Source: an uncultured Victivallales bacterium (GTDB lineage Bacteria > Verrucomicrobiota > Lentisphaeria > Victivallales > UBA1829). From it: 64,000 nt of DNA. Location of the stretch: positions 33,760-97,759 of the forward strand of contig CALXSJ010000014.1 in NCBI GenBank assembly GCA_944391115.1, in the 5' to 3' direction. Of this stretch, positions 52,675-61,599 are shown piece by piece. Position 1 is the stretch's first letter, and every line of letters begins with the position of its first letter. The notes under the pieces are model-generated. The model worked only from the letters and a program-made list of their open reading frames with translations, was not told where the DNA came from and made no database searches. The position numbers and the translations under genes were made by a program.

Positions 52675-54252
52675 TTATTTCGGCGAATTTGCCGCCGGGA
52701 CATCGGAATCCCCGTAGCGGTGCTCCATGCTCCGGAACTCCATCAGGGCGGGGAAAAACTTCAGTTTGACCACACCCGTCTTGCCGTTACGGTTCTTTTC
52801 CACAATCAGCTCCGCGTCCACGCCGACCTTGTTCGCCTCGGGATTCGACTCCTTCGTATCGTCGCGGTTGCGGTGCAGAAACACCACGACGTCCGCATCC
52901 TGTTCAATCGCGCCGGATTCGCGCAGATGGCTCAGCTTCGGTCTGGCATTCGCAGGACCGGCGCCTTTCTCCACCTCGCGGTTCAGCTGGGCGAGCACCA
53001 GCACCGGAAGGCCGAGATCCTTCGCCAGCTTTTTCAAACCGCCGGAAATCGCCGCAACCTCCACCTGCCGGCTGTCCTTGCCTGCAGCATCGCCGGATTT
53101 CATCAGCTGAAGATAGTCGATCACAATCAGATCGAGCTTGTGAAGATCGTGCAGTTTCCGCGCCTTGGCGCGAAGCTCGAATACGGAAATGCCGGCGGTC
53201 GGGTCGATATACAGCCGGGCATTTTTCAAGGCGATGGCGGCCGCGCCCAGACGGGAGGAATCGCCGGGTTTCAGATTGCGGTCCATGATGGACGAGATCG
53301 GGACGCGCGACTCGGTGCACAGCAGACGCTGCGCCACCTGCTCAGCGCTCATTTCCAGACTGAAAAATGCCACCGTTCTGCGCTTTCCTCCGATATCCTT
53401 CATCATGATGTTGCGCACGATGTTCAGCGCGATTGCAGTTTTCCCGATGGACGGCCGGGCGGCAAGAACAAACATTTCCCCGGCCTTCAGCCCGCCGCCG
53501 ATCAGTGCATCCAGATCCGGGAACTCGGTCGGAATGCCGGATTCGACTTCACGGTTGTAAATGCGCATGAAGTACTCGAAGGTTTCCGGCATCAGATCGC
53601 GGAGGCTGCGGACCTCCGGCTGGACAAAACGGTTGCGCACCTTGAAAATTTCGGATTCGATGGTGTCAAGCAGGCTTTTGACATCATCCGTGGTGTTGCG
53701 ACAGAGATCAACCGCCGCCGTGCAGGTGCGGATCATTTCCCGCAGCATGGCATAGTCGCGCAGCGTGTGGCACCACGACTCCACATTCGCCGTGCTGACG
53801 ATGGAGCTCTGGACGTCAAGCAGATATTCCTGTCCGCCGATCGCTTCCAGCTTTGAGTTGCGCTCCAGATAATCGGAAACGGAGAGAAGATCGATTCCGA
53901 TGTTTTTCTCGGCGAGATCCAGAATCGCCTCGTAAATGACGGCCAGCTTCGGATCGTAAAAAATCATGAGCGCCTGACTGTGAAACGCGCTTTTCCGGAG
54001 CGCGTCCACATCGCTCTTTTTCTTCTGCGGCCCCGTCTCGGACGCGGAAAGACCGCCGAGAACCGTAAGAACGGTGGCAATGCAGGAAGGTTCAATCAGA
54101 AGGGCCGCAACCACCGCGCGTTCCGTATCCGGATCCGCAAACGTGGAAGATGCGGAGGCGTTCACACGCCGCCGCACTCCGGGTTCGGGAAGGTTTGCCT
54201 CCGGAGATTCTCCGGAAGCCGGCCCCTGACTGTAATCCTCATCCGCCATCAT
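52675..54252 (-). CDS. dnaB: Replicative DNA helicase DnaB
   Basis: 525 residues. An N-terminal primase-interacting helical domain (about 35-180) is followed by the RecA-like helicase: Walker A ARPSIGKTA, the H1a region, Walker B LIVIDYLQLM, then AISGGLKKLAKDLGLPVLVLAQLNREVEK and RESGAIEQDADVVVFLHR. The N-terminus is about 35 residues longer than in E. coli and is polar (MMADEDYSQGPASGESPE), with a further inserted polar segment near residue 75 (SETGPQKKKSD). The start shares one base with the rplI stop (ATGATGA), so translation is coupled. Confidence 0.95.
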   Translation of the reverse strand: MMADEDYSQGPASGESPEANLPEPGVRRRVNASASSTFADPDTERAVVAALLIEPSCIATVLTVLGGLSASETGPQKKKSDVDALRKSAFHSQALMIFYDPKLAVIYEAILDLAEKNIGIDLLSVSDYLERNSKLEAIGGQEYLLDVQSSIVSTANVESWCHTLRDYAMLREMIRTCTAAVDLCRNTTDDVKSLLDTIESEIFKVRNRFVQPEVRSLRDLMPETFEYFMRIYNREVESGIPTEFPDLDALIGGGLKAGEMFVLAARPSIGKTAIALNIVRNIMMKDIGGKRRTVAFFSLEMSAEQVAQRLLCTESRVPISSIMDRNLKPGDSSRLGAAAIALKNARLYIDPTAGISVFELRAKARKLHDLHKLDLIVIDYLQLMKSGDAAGKDSRQVEVAAISGGLKKLAKDLGLPVLVLAQLNREVEKGAGPANARPKLSHLRESGAIEQDADVVVFLHRNRDDTKESNPEANKVGVDAELIVEKNRNGKTGVVKLKFFPALMEFRSMEHRYGDSDVPAANSPK

Positions 54253-54704
54253 CAGGCTCTGACGATCACGATTTTACCGCTCGCCATGATATCCTGGTGC
54301 AGCTTGATGTTGATCGTGTATTCCCCGAGGGAACGGATGTGTTTGTCCATCCGGATGCGCTGATGCTCGACCGTCACGCCGTTGGCGGCATAAGTTTCGG
54401 CGACCATGCGCTCGGTCACAGAACCGAACAGATGGTTGTCGTCGGAAGCCTGCATCGGAATCTGAATGACCATGCCGGCAATTTTGTCGGCAAGAGCCTG
54501 CGCGGCTTCGAGTTCCGCTTTGCGCTTGGCTTCGATTTTCTCTTTCTGCGCCTCAATCTGCTTCAGAACGACGGGAGACGCGGGAGCCGCGAGCCCTCTC
54601 GGGATCAGATAGTTTCTTCCGTATCCCGGCGCGACGTGCACGGAATCGCCGGCAAGGCCGAGATCCTCGACGTCCTGCAGAAGTACCAGTTTCATAGATG
54701 CCAT
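54252..54704 (-). CDS. rplI: Ribosomal protein bL9
   Basis: 150 residues, 50S subunit protein bound near the L1 stalk. It begins MKLVLLQDVEDLGLAGDSVHVAPGYGRNYLIPRGLA after a short MAS extension, the standard bL9 N-domain, followed by the long connecting helix (VVLKQIEAQKEKIEAKRKAELEAAQ) and the C-domain. It sits in the conserved rpsF-ssb-rpsR-rplI order, 28 bases after rpsR and overlapping dnaB by one base. Confidence 0.96.
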   Translation of the reverse strand: MASMKLVLLQDVEDLGLAGDSVHVAPGYGRNYLIPRGLAAPASPVVLKQIEAQKEKIEAKRKAELEAAQALADKIAGMVIQIPMQASDDNHLFGSVTERMVAETYAANGVTVEHQRIRMDKHIRSLGEYTINIKLHQDIMASGKIVIVRA

Positions 54705-54732
54705 GGTTGTAAGCCTTTCTCAAAAAGTTTCT

Positions 54733-54969
54733 TCAAAGAACGATGCTGATGATTCTCGCGCGCTTGACGGCGACGCTGAGCATTTTCTGATGTTTCAGGC
54801 AGGTGCCCGTGATGCGGCGGGGAAGAATGCGGCCCTTCTCCGTCTGGAATTTCTTCAGAAGATCGGCGTCCTTGAAGTCGATGAAGTTGATCTTGTTCTC
54901 GCAAAGTCTGCAGATTTTCGGTTTCGCCATGCGTCTTTTCATCCGACGCTTCTTATTCACCATTGCCAT
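54733..54969 (-). CDS. rpsR: Ribosomal protein bS18
   Basis: 78 residues with a very basic N-terminus ([14 protein letters not shown]) and the bS18 core [13 protein letters not shown] and [23 protein letters not shown] pair plus the later Cys/His (TCLKH) fits the zinc-binding form of the protein found in some bacteria. It lies 40 bases after ssb and 28 before rplI. Confidence 0.95.
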   Translation of the reverse strand: MAMVNKKRRMKRRMAKPKICRLCENKINFIDFKDADLLKKFQTEKGRILPRRITGTCLKHQKMLSVAVKRARIISIVL

Positions 54970-55009
54970 GACTGAATTCTCCTTAAAGTTGATTTGATTT
55001 CATTGCGTT

Positions 55010-55603
55010 TCAGAAAGGAATGTCGTCGTCAACGCCTTCCACGGTTTCAAACGGCGGATCGTCGACCGGCATCTGCGGGACATCCTCCGGCGCGGGAGGC
55101 TGCTGCGCCTGCTGGCGGTACTGCTGCTGCGGACGGGACTGCTGCCCTCTCTGGGCGCCGTATCCTCCCTGCGGAGCGCCGCCGTAACCGCCTTGCGGGC
55201 CGCGGTTGTACTGCGAATAACCGCCGGGCTGTCCGCCGTCCGGCGGCATGTCGGCGCCGGGCCGGTCGTCCCTGCGGTCAAGGAACTGGACGCGGTCGGC
55301 ATTCACGCGAAGGCGCGAACGTTTCTTCTGCGTCTCCCTGTCGTCCCACTGGTCATAGACAAGACGTCCTTCGATGAACACGGCGGAACCTTTCTGCAGA
55401 AAACGGGAAGCGGTCTCCGCCTGTTTCCCCCAGACGACAATCTCGACGAAGCAGGTTTCATCACGCTCCTGTCCGTTCGCCTGCATAAAGCGGCGGTTGA
55501 TCGCCATGCCGAATTCGCATACGGCACTGCCGGACGGCGTGTATCTGATCTCCGGGTTCCTCGTGAGGTTTCCCATCAGCAGGACTTTATTCAGCGATGC
55601 CAT
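55010..55603 (-). CDS. ssb: Single-stranded DNA-binding protein
   Basis: 197 residues. The OB-fold covers about 1-110 (LNKVLLMGNLTRNPEIRYT; FVEIVVWGKQAETASRFL; FIEGRLVYDQW). A Gly/Gln/Tyr-rich linker follows (YGGAPQGGYGAQRGQQ) and then the acidic partner-binding tip DDDIPF. It protects single-stranded DNA and recruits repair and replication proteins. It lies in the conserved cluster between rpsF and rpsR, as in many bacteria. Confidence 0.96.
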   Translation of the reverse strand: MASLNKVLLMGNLTRNPEIRYTPSGSAVCEFGMAINRRFMQANGQERDETCFVEIVVWGKQAETASRFLQKGSAVFIEGRLVYDQWDDRETQKKRSRLRVNADRVQFLDRRDDRPGADMPPDGGQPGGYSQYNRGPQGGYGGAPQGGYGAQRGQQSRPQQQYRQQAQQPPAPEDVPQMPVDDPPFETVEGVDDDIPF

Positions 55604-55636
55604 ATTGAAGGACTCTCCTTTCTCTGGAAGCGTTTC

Positions 55637-56005
55637 TTATTCCGCGACTTCCGCCGTCGCCGCAAGCGTGGAGCGGACCTGTTCCGGACGCTCGAAATTG
55701 ATGATAAGCATCCGGATCACTCTTTCGTCCAGACGGAATTTCTCCCGGATGTCCTTGCATTTCGCCGGATCAAGCTCGAAAATGTAGTTCCAGTAGATTC
55801 CGGCTTTCCGCTTTTTGATTTCGCGGGCAAACTGTTTGCGGCCCATTGCGTTGGACTCCACGACACTGCCTCCCCAACTCTGAATCATCTTCGCGAATTC
55901 CTCAGAGAAGGCCTTCCCCTCATCCTCCACCTTTCTCATGTCGAGAATGAATACTGCCTCATACTTTTTCAAGACCACACCTCCTGGTGTTGTTATATTG
56001 TTCAA
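55637..56005 (-). CDS. rpsF: Ribosomal protein bS6
   Basis: 122 residues. Typical bS6: KKYEAVFILDMRK start, then GGSVVESNAMGRKQFAREIKKRKAGIYWNYIFELDPAK and RLDERVIRMLIINFE. It pairs with bS18 on the 30S platform. The start overlaps the stop of pth by 4 bases (56002-56005), and ssb follows after 33 bases. Confidence 0.95.
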   Translation of the reverse strand: MNNITTPGGVVLKKYEAVFILDMRKVEDEGKAFSEEFAKMIQSWGGSVVESNAMGRKQFAREIKKRKAGIYWNYIFELDPAKCKDIREKFRLDERVIRMLIINFERPEQVRSTLAATAEVAE

Positions 56006-56658
56006 ACTGTTTCTGGTTCTGATGCTTGTTCTTTTTCCGCTTCGGACAATTCCCCGGAAAAGTCCTGCGAATTATAAACGTTCATTGCCGCGGAACACCC
56101 GCGCCGCAGAAGAAGGATCAGCGCGTCCGCCGCGGCATCGAGGACCTTTTCGCAGATTTTCTGCTCTTCCACGGTAAAGGCAGACAGAACAAAATCCGCT
56201 CCGCCGCGCCCGTTTTTTCCGTGTCCGATCCCGATCCGCATCCGGGGAAACGATTCCGTTCCCAGCCGCTCAATGATCGACTTGATCCCGTTGTGACCGC
56301 CGCTGCTCCCGTTTTTCCGGATCCGGATCCGTCCGAGCGGAAGATCCATGTCGTCGTATACCACGACAATCTCCTCCGGCAGAATCCCTTCGCGCCTCAT
56401 CAGCGCGGAAACCGCGTCTCCGCTCAGGTTCATATAGGTTTCCGGCTTCTGCAGAAGAAGCGTTCTTCCCGCATACGTTCCCCGGAGATAATGCGAGGAA
56501 CAGCCGTGCACGGCCTCGAACTGTTTCGGAAGGCGCGCCGTCAGGCGGTCAAGAGCCATGAAGCCCATGTTGTGCCGCGTCGCGGAATATTCCGCTCCGG
56601 GATTCCCAAGGCCCGCAATCAGCAGACATCTTGCAAAATCATTTCCGGAATTCGCCAT
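56002..56658 (-). CDS. pth: Peptidyl-tRNA hydrolase
   Basis: 218 residues. It releases peptides from stalled peptidyl-tRNA. Conserved sites are GLGNPG, the catalytic His in ATRHNMGF, VYDDMDLPLGRIRIRKNGSSGGHNGIKSI with the Asp and Asn positions, and RMRIGIGH. The ATG at 56658 is chosen (GGAG about 9 bases upstream); a Met at 56679 is possible. It lies between rplY and rpsF, an order seen in many bacteria. Confidence 0.95.
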   Translation of the reverse strand: MANSGNDFARCLLIAGLGNPGAEYSATRHNMGFMALDRLTARLPKQFEAVHGCSSHYLRGTYAGRTLLLQKPETYMNLSGDAVSALMRREGILPEEIVVVYDDMDLPLGRIRIRKNGSSGGHNGIKSIIERLGTESFPRMRIGIGHGKNGRGGADFVLSAFTVEEQKICEKVLDAAADALILLLRRGCSAAMNVYNSQDFSGELSEAEKEQASEPETV

Positions 56659-56703
56659 ATTCCCGCTCTCCGCTCGCACAGGGGCGCGCCGCGCCTCCGG
56701 ACG

Positions 56704-57393
56704 TTATTTCTTCTTCTTGCCTTCGCCCTCGGCAGCCGCAGCCGCAGCGGCTTTTTCCGCTCTCTCTTTTTCTCCGATGACTTCGGGTTCAGCGCCCTCT
56801 TCAGGCGTTGCGGCCGGTTCGGGCACATCTTCCGCGATCTTGGAAGGATCAACCACATGGAACACCACAATGTCGCCTTCGGAAACGGCCTTGACGCCTT
56901 CGGGAAGAACAAGTTCCTCCACGCGCATTTCCTGATCCAGCTCCAGTTTGCTGACGTCCGCCTCGATGAATTCCGGAAGAGCATCCGGAAGGCATTCCAC
57001 TTCGATTTCATGGACGAACTGCTCCAGCAGACCGCCCTGCGCGATGCCCGCCGGCGCCGTATGACCGGCATGAATCGCGACGGACGCCTTGATGACCTGG
57101 TCGCGGCGGACTTCCAGGAAGTCGACATGAGACGCCTTGCCGCGCATGAAATCGTTCTGCACGTCCTTGATGAGGGCGAGAATCTCGTTTTCCCCTTCCT
57201 TGAGGGCAATCAGGTTCAGCTCGAACTTCTGGAGAGCCTCCCATTCCGCCGCGTTGAAGTAGATGGTTTTGGCGGCGGAACCCTTGCTGTACACGACAGC
57301 CGGGATGTGACCCGCCTTGCGCAGTCTGTTCACCGCGCCTTTGCCCAGTTCGGAACGCGTCACAACGTTCAGCACATGTTTCTGTTTTGCCAT
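56704..57393 (-). CDS. rplY: Ribosomal protein bL25, long CTC/TL5 type
   Basis: 229 residues. An N-terminal 5S rRNA-binding domain (about 1-95: LNVVTRSELGKGAVNRLRKAGHIPAVVY; ALIKDVQNDFMRGKASHVDFLEV) is followed by the TL5-type C-terminal domain (about 100-195). It ends with an Ala/Glu/Lys-rich tail (AEKAAAAAAAEGEGKKKK). It belongs to the common prs-rplY-pth group. Spacing to prs is 51 bases and to pth 45. Confidence 0.94.
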   Translation of the reverse strand: MAKQKHVLNVVTRSELGKGAVNRLRKAGHIPAVVYSKGSAAKTIYFNAAEWEALQKFELNLIALKEGENEILALIKDVQNDFMRGKASHVDFLEVRRDQVIKASVAIHAGHTAPAGIAQGGLLEQFVHEIEVECLPDALPEFIEADVSKLELDQEMRVEELVLPEGVKAVSEGDIVVFHVVDPSKIAEDVPEPAATPEEGAEPEVIGEKERAEKAAAAAAAEGEGKKKK

Positions 57394-57444
57394 TTCTTAC
57401 GTTTCCTTATGTTATGAAAAACTTAAGTTCGCTGTTTTGCGGTT

Positions 57445-58422
57445 TCAGAGAAAAAGCATCGCCTCCGGATTCACCCGGAAAAGACTTGATACGGACTCCC
57501 CGTCGTGAATCCGCTTGATCGCACGCGCAAGAAGCGGAGCGATGCAGAGCGTCCGGACGCGGCCGCCTTCCATGTCAGTATGCGGCACGGAGTTCGTCGT
57601 GATAAGTTCCTCAATCGCGCTGTTTTTGAGTTTTTCCTGCGCGGCTTCGGTCAGAAGGCAGTGGGAAACGACCGCATAAACTTTTTTCGCCCCTTCCTTC
57701 TTGAGGAGTTCCGCCGCGGCGCAGAGCGTGCCGGCCGTGGAGGTCAGGTCGTCGCAGATCACGCAGTCGCGGCCCTTGACGTCGCCGACGAGATGCGAGG
57801 ACTCCACGGTAGTCGCGCTGACCCGGCGTTTGGCGACAACGGCGAATCCGCAGTTGAGACGGTCCGCGAAGGAGTGTGCCAGCTTCACGCTCCCGGAATC
57901 CGGCGCGACGATCACGGCTTCACCATTGATTTTGAGATGGTCGCGAAGATACGGAATCATGATCGGAGACGCGTAAAGATGGTCCACGGGAATATCAAAG
58001 AAGCCCTGAATCTGCTGCGCATGCAGATCCATGGTGAGAACACGGTTTGCTCCCGCAACCGTCAGGAGATTGGCGACCAGCTTCGCTGTGATCGGCACGC
58101 GCGGACGATCTTTCCGGTCCTGCCTCGCGTAGCCGAAGAAGGGAATCACGGCCGTGATTCTCGCCGCGGAAGCGCGCCGCGCGGCATCCAGCATGATCAG
58201 AAGCTCCATGATGTTTTCATTGGTGGGATTGCAGGTCGGCTGAATCAGAAAGACATCGGCGGTTCTGAGATTGTCGATGTACTGGACGAAAATTTCACCG
58301 TCGGGGAAACGCTCGACGTTCACATGTCCGAGTTCCATTTCCAAATGTCTGGCAATTGACGCAGCCAGCGTCGGGTTGGCCGTTCCGCTGAAAAGCTTGA
58401 TGTCTCTTGCATAGCCGTCCAT
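57445..58422 (-). CDS. prs: Ribose-phosphate pyrophosphokinase
   Basis: 325 residues. It makes PRPP from ribose 5-phosphate and ATP. Visible are KLFSGTANPTLA, the flexible loop region FFGYARQDRKDRPR, MDLHAQQIQGFFDIPVDHLYASP, VAPDSGSVKLAHSFADRL, and the PRPP-binding CVICDDLTSTAGTL. I start at 58422 (MDGYARDIKLF), with AGGGAG about 11 bases upstream. The frame stays open to 58638, but the extra 72 residues do not look like Prs and have no ribosome site. This leaves a long leader after the promoter at 58678-58705. It is the first gene of the housekeeping cluster. Confidence 0.94.
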   Translation of the reverse strand: MDGYARDIKLFSGTANPTLAASIARHLEMELGHVNVERFPDGEIFVQYIDNLRTADVFLIQPTCNPTNENIMELLIMLDAARRASAARITAVIPFFGYARQDRKDRPRVPITAKLVANLLTVAGANRVLTMDLHAQQIQGFFDIPVDHLYASPIMIPYLRDHLKINGEAVIVAPDSGSVKLAHSFADRLNCGFAVVAKRRVSATTVESSHLVGDVKGRDCVICDDLTSTAGTLCAAAELLKKEGAKKVYAVVSHCLLTEAAQEKLKNSAIEELITTNSVPHTDMEGGRVRTLCIAPLLARAIKRIHDGESVSSLFRVNPEAMLFL

Positions 58423-58671
58423 ATCGCAGATAACTCCCTTCCAAAGGTGGTTGAACATTATTTCCGAAACGGGGAAATCACCGGAAGACAGAGATGCGGA
58501 AGCGCTTGACGGACAATGGACATGACGCCTCCGCCCAAGATCATGACGGTGCGCGGCACGTCCTCTGCAGAAACCTTTCGGGCTTGTCAAGCCGCTCGGG
58601 GAGCGGCATCCGGCGGACCGGACGACTTCAGAATCCATACTTTCGGATTAAGGTTTCCCAATATCGGGATG
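58423..58671 (-). ncRNA. Structured 5' leader of prs (candidate cis-regulatory RNA)
   Basis: About 250 bases separate the predicted transcription start from the prs start codon. The leader contains a perfect 7-base hairpin (58591-58597 with 58601-58607, loop of three) and a second stem (GTGC/GCAC at 49-52/56-59 of the 58500s, extended by GAC/GTC with one bulged G). I do not recognise a known riboswitch class. The rest of the 383-base gap, 58706-58805, shows no gene. Confidence 0.3.
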
Positions 58672-58677
58672 GCAGTT

Positions 58678-58705
58678 AATGTAGCACATTCCGGAAAAAA
58701 ATCAA
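58678..58705 (-). promoter_or_regulatory. Promoter candidate of prs
   Basis: On the minus strand -35 TTGATT, a 16-base spacer and -10 TACATT. It may serve the whole run down to folP because no other clear promoter was found inside. Confidence 0.45.
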
Positions 58706-58805
58706 ATCCGTTTTGTTTTTTTCCGCCGGAAATCTTTCCGGGAGGCGGAGAAGAACGGAACCGCATCCCGGCAGAGTCCGGGCGGAACCTCCGCGCGCGC
58801 GGACG

Positions 58806-59882
58806 TCAGAGTTCCTTTCCGGTCTCCTTCTGCATCAGTTCCTGAAACACCTTTTTGTCGCTGGCCTTCATATAGGCCTCCTCGGCGGAAATCAGATCGT
58901 TCCGGTAAAGCTTCATCAGGTTGTCGTCCATCGTGCACATGCCGCGCGCCTTGTTCGCCTCGATGATGGTGCGGATGTTGGAAATCTGCCCTTCGCGGAT
59001 GGTGTTGGGAAGTCCGTCGCTCCAGAGCAGAATCTCATGGCAGGCGATGCGCCCGCCGTCCTTCTTCCGGCAGAGCAGCTGGGAAACGACTCCCTGGAGA
59101 CATTCGGCAAGCATGGTGCGGATCTGCGTCTGCTCATCCGCGGGAAAGGCGTCGATGATACGGTCGATTGTCTTCGGGGCGTTGTTCGTATGCAGCGTTC
59201 CGAAAACGAGCATTCCCATGCCGGCGCAGGTAAGGCCGAGCCGGATCGTGTCAAGTTCGCGCATTTCACCGATCAGCACGATATCGGGATCCGAGCGCAT
59301 CGCGCCGCGCAGGGCGCGCGGAAAGGACTCGCTGTGAATGCCGATTTCCCGGTGGACGATCGTGCTCATCTTGTTCTGATGCACAAATTCGATCGGGTCC
59401 TCGATCGTCACGATGTGTCTGCTCATCGTGTTGTTGATGTAGTCGATCATGGCGGCGAGCGTGGTGGATTTCCCCGAACCGGTCGGACCGGTCACAAGAA
59501 TCAGGCCGCTTTTGATCCGGCAGATATCCAGCAGAATCATGGGAAGCTTCAGTTCCTCGACCGTCAGAATCCGGCTCGGAATCTGACGCAGAACGGCGCC
59601 CATACCATGATAATTGTAAAGATAGTTGCAGCGGAAACGGGCCAGTCCGGGAATCTCGTAGGCGAAATCCAGATCGTGTTTTTCCCTGTAAACATCCCAG
59701 CGGTAGGCCGGAAGGCAGATCTCCCGGAGCATGGCTTCCATTGTCTCCGCGGAAATCGGATTGTCGTCCGCGGGAACAATGGAACCGTGCACCCGGTATT
59801 TCGCCGGCGCGCCGACTGCAAGATGAAGGTCGGAACCTTTCCTGGAAAGCATATCCGTCAGATATTGATCAATCATTGCCAT
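58806..59882 (-). CDS. PilT-type twitching/retraction ATPase
   Basis: 358 residues. Secretion ATPase of the PilT group: N-terminal SDLHLAVGAPAKYRVHG, Walker A GPTGSGKST, the Asp box TIEDPIEF, Walker B DIVLIGEMRELDT and the His box LVFGTLHTNNAPKTIDRIID. PilT motors depolymerise type IV pili. The textbook AIRNLIRE motif is replaced here by a TMDDNLMKLYRN stretch. AAGGAGGG precedes the ATG. It lies 12 bases after a second PilT-type gene, and the pair forms one transcript. No pilin assembly ATPase is in the window. Confidence 0.9.
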   Translation of the reverse strand: MAMIDQYLTDMLSRKGSDLHLAVGAPAKYRVHGSIVPADDNPISAETMEAMLREICLPAYRWDVYREKHDLDFAYEIPGLARFRCNYLYNYHGMGAVLRQIPSRILTVEELKLPMILLDICRIKSGLILVTGPTGSGKSTTLAAMIDYINNTMSRHIVTIEDPIEFVHQNKMSTIVHREIGIHSESFPRALRGAMRSDPDIVLIGEMRELDTIRLGLTCAGMGMLVFGTLHTNNAPKTIDRIIDAFPADEQTQIRTMLAECLQGVVSQLLCRKKDGGRIACHEILLWSDGLPNTIREGQISNIRTIIEANKARGMCTMDDNLMKLYRNDLISAEEAYMKASDKKVFQELMQKETGKEL

Positions 59883-59894
59883 GCGGAACCCTCC

Positions 59895-61532
59895 TTACTG
59901 CGCACCGGGCGGCGGCATGTTTGCGGCCAGTTTCTTTGCTTCCTGAATCGCCTTCTCCTTGTTCAGCGAGGCGATTTCCGTGGGACTTGTCATATATTCG
60001 AGAGCGGTCTCGTAGGCAATCTCGCCCGCTTTGAATTTCGCCAGAAGATTCTGATCCAGTGTGCACATCCCGGACTTGCCGCCGATCTGCATCGTCGCCT
60101 TCAGCTGGAAAACCTTTCCCTCGCTGATGATGTTTCCGACCGCCATGGTGTTGACCAGGATCTCATACGCCGCTGTCAGACGGCCGTCCGTTGCCGGAAT
60201 CAGCCGCTGGCAGATGATGCCGCGGAGACTCCCCGCCGTCATGGCGCGGATCTGCGGCTGCTGGTTCGGCGGAAAGACATCCAGAATCCGGTTCATTGTG
60301 TTGGCGGCGTCGCAGGTGTGAAGCGTACCGATGACAAGATGTCCCGTCTCCGAGGCGGTGATTGCGTTTTCAATTGTCTCAAGGTCATGCATTTCCCCGA
60401 TCACAATGATGTCCGGGTCTTCGCGCAGCGCCCCTTTGAGCGCCCGGCTGTAACTTTCGGTGTGCCGCCCCACTTCGCGCTGGGTCACCTGGCAGAGTTT
60501 CGACTCCTGCAGGATTTCAATCGGATCCTCGACTGTGATGATGTGATCCTGCCGCTTCCGGTTGGCAATATCCACCAGCGCGGCAAGCGTCGTCGTCTTG
60601 CCGCTTCCGACGGGCCCGGTCACAAGAACCAGGCCGTTGTGATAATCCATCAGGCGTTCGAGCGTGACAACGTCATGCGGCAGAAATCCGAGCTCCGAAA
60701 GCGGCAGAACCTCGCCGGGCACCAGACGATAGCTTCCCGAGATGCCGTCCTTCTGATACATCAATGCGGCGCGGAAACGGCTTTTCCCGATTTCCAGAGC
60801 AAAATTCATGTCCAGTTCCCGGCGGAACTGCTCCCGGCGTTTTTCGGAAAGCAGTGCGAAATTCAGGCGCTCCGCCGCCCCGGGGGAAATGACGCAGTCC
60901 TCGATCCGCTCAATCTGCAGATTGCGCCGGATGAACGGCATGCTGTTCGCGGAAATGTGCAGATCGCTCGCGCCGAAATCCCGGAGGCTCAGAAGCAGAG
61001 TCTTCATCAGCTCGGCAAGCTGCATGTCGTTCATGGAATCCGCGTTGCGCAGACTCGGAAGTCCCAGCTCCGTCGCTTCAAACTCCATGACCGGTTCCGC
61101 CGTGGACAAGGCGTCGGACGGTCCGGCGGATTCCTTTTTCACCGCGGGACGCTTTGCAACACTGGGCCCGTGAATCGTGCGGGGAGGAGACACCGCATCA
61201 TCCGCTCGGACAGAAGGCGGCGGCGGTGCATCCTTGTCGAAGGCGGCGGGGGCGTCTTGCGGCGGCTCCGCCGCGGGAGGAGCGAAGAAGTCCGGAGCCT
61301 CTCCGGTCGCCGCCTGTTCCTGCGCAAACGCAATCACCTGTTCCATCTGTTCAATGAGGGCATCCCGGCTCTCCGGGGGAAGCGTGCCGCTGAGCGCATC
61401 GCAGACGGCCTGGGCATAGGTTGCAAGATCGGGATCTCCTCCGAGCCGTTCCCCAAGCGAAACAGCATCCGCAAGGGTGATCAGCTCATTGTCCACAAGT
61501 GCGGAAATAAACCATTGAACATCCAACTGCAT
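59895..61532 (-). CDS. PilT/PilU-type ATPase with long N-terminal extension
   Basis: 545 residues. The first ~165 residues are outside the usual family: a helical segment (MQLDVQWFISALVDNELITLADAVSLGERLGG) followed by an acidic, Ala/Pro-rich linker. Then comes a complete PilT core: SDLHISANSMPFIRR, Walker A GPVGSGKTTT, TVEDPIEI, Walker B DIIVIGEMHDLET, IGTLHTCDAANTMNRILD, and CTLDQNLLAKF near the end. GGAAGGAG supports the start. It is first of two tandem PilT-type genes. The extension could dock it to a partner; the role is unknown. Confidence 0.87.
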   Translation of the reverse strand: MQLDVQWFISALVDNELITLADAVSLGERLGGDPDLATYAQAVCDALSGTLPPESRDALIEQMEQVIAFAQEQAATGEAPDFFAPPAAEPPQDAPAAFDKDAPPPPSVRADDAVSPPRTIHGPSVAKRPAVKKESAGPSDALSTAEPVMEFEATELGLPSLRNADSMNDMQLAELMKTLLLSLRDFGASDLHISANSMPFIRRNLQIERIEDCVISPGAAERLNFALLSEKRREQFRRELDMNFALEIGKSRFRAALMYQKDGISGSYRLVPGEVLPLSELGFLPHDVVTLERLMDYHNGLVLVTGPVGSGKTTTLAALVDIANRKRQDHIITVEDPIEILQESKLCQVTQREVGRHTESYSRALKGALREDPDIIVIGEMHDLETIENAITASETGHLVIGTLHTCDAANTMNRILDVFPPNQQPQIRAMTAGSLRGIICQRLIPATDGRLTAAYEILVNTMAVGNIISEGKVFQLKATMQIGGKSGMCTLDQNLLAKFKAGEIAYETALEYMTSPTEIASLNKEKAIQEAKKLAANMPPPGAQ

Positions 61533-61599
61533 ACCGGGACACTCCTTCCGGTTCGGCCTGGCGGAATCCGGATATTCCGCTCAGGCGGATCAATGAATT

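Noticed and set aside
50509..53856. Plus-strand open frame of 1115 codons
   Set aside because: It runs antisense to bamA and dnaB, shows no domain, and its composition (His/Arg/Gly rich) is that of a frame opposite GC-rich genes.
58423..58638. N-terminal extension of Prs by 72 residues
   Set aside because: The added sequence is not Prs-like, has no ribosome site at 58638, and the normal N-terminus begins at 58422.
58690..58745. Hairpin CCGGAAA/TTTCCGG as terminator of the PilT-type gene
   Set aside because: In the direction of that gene the stem is followed by A, not T, so it does not fit intrinsic termination.
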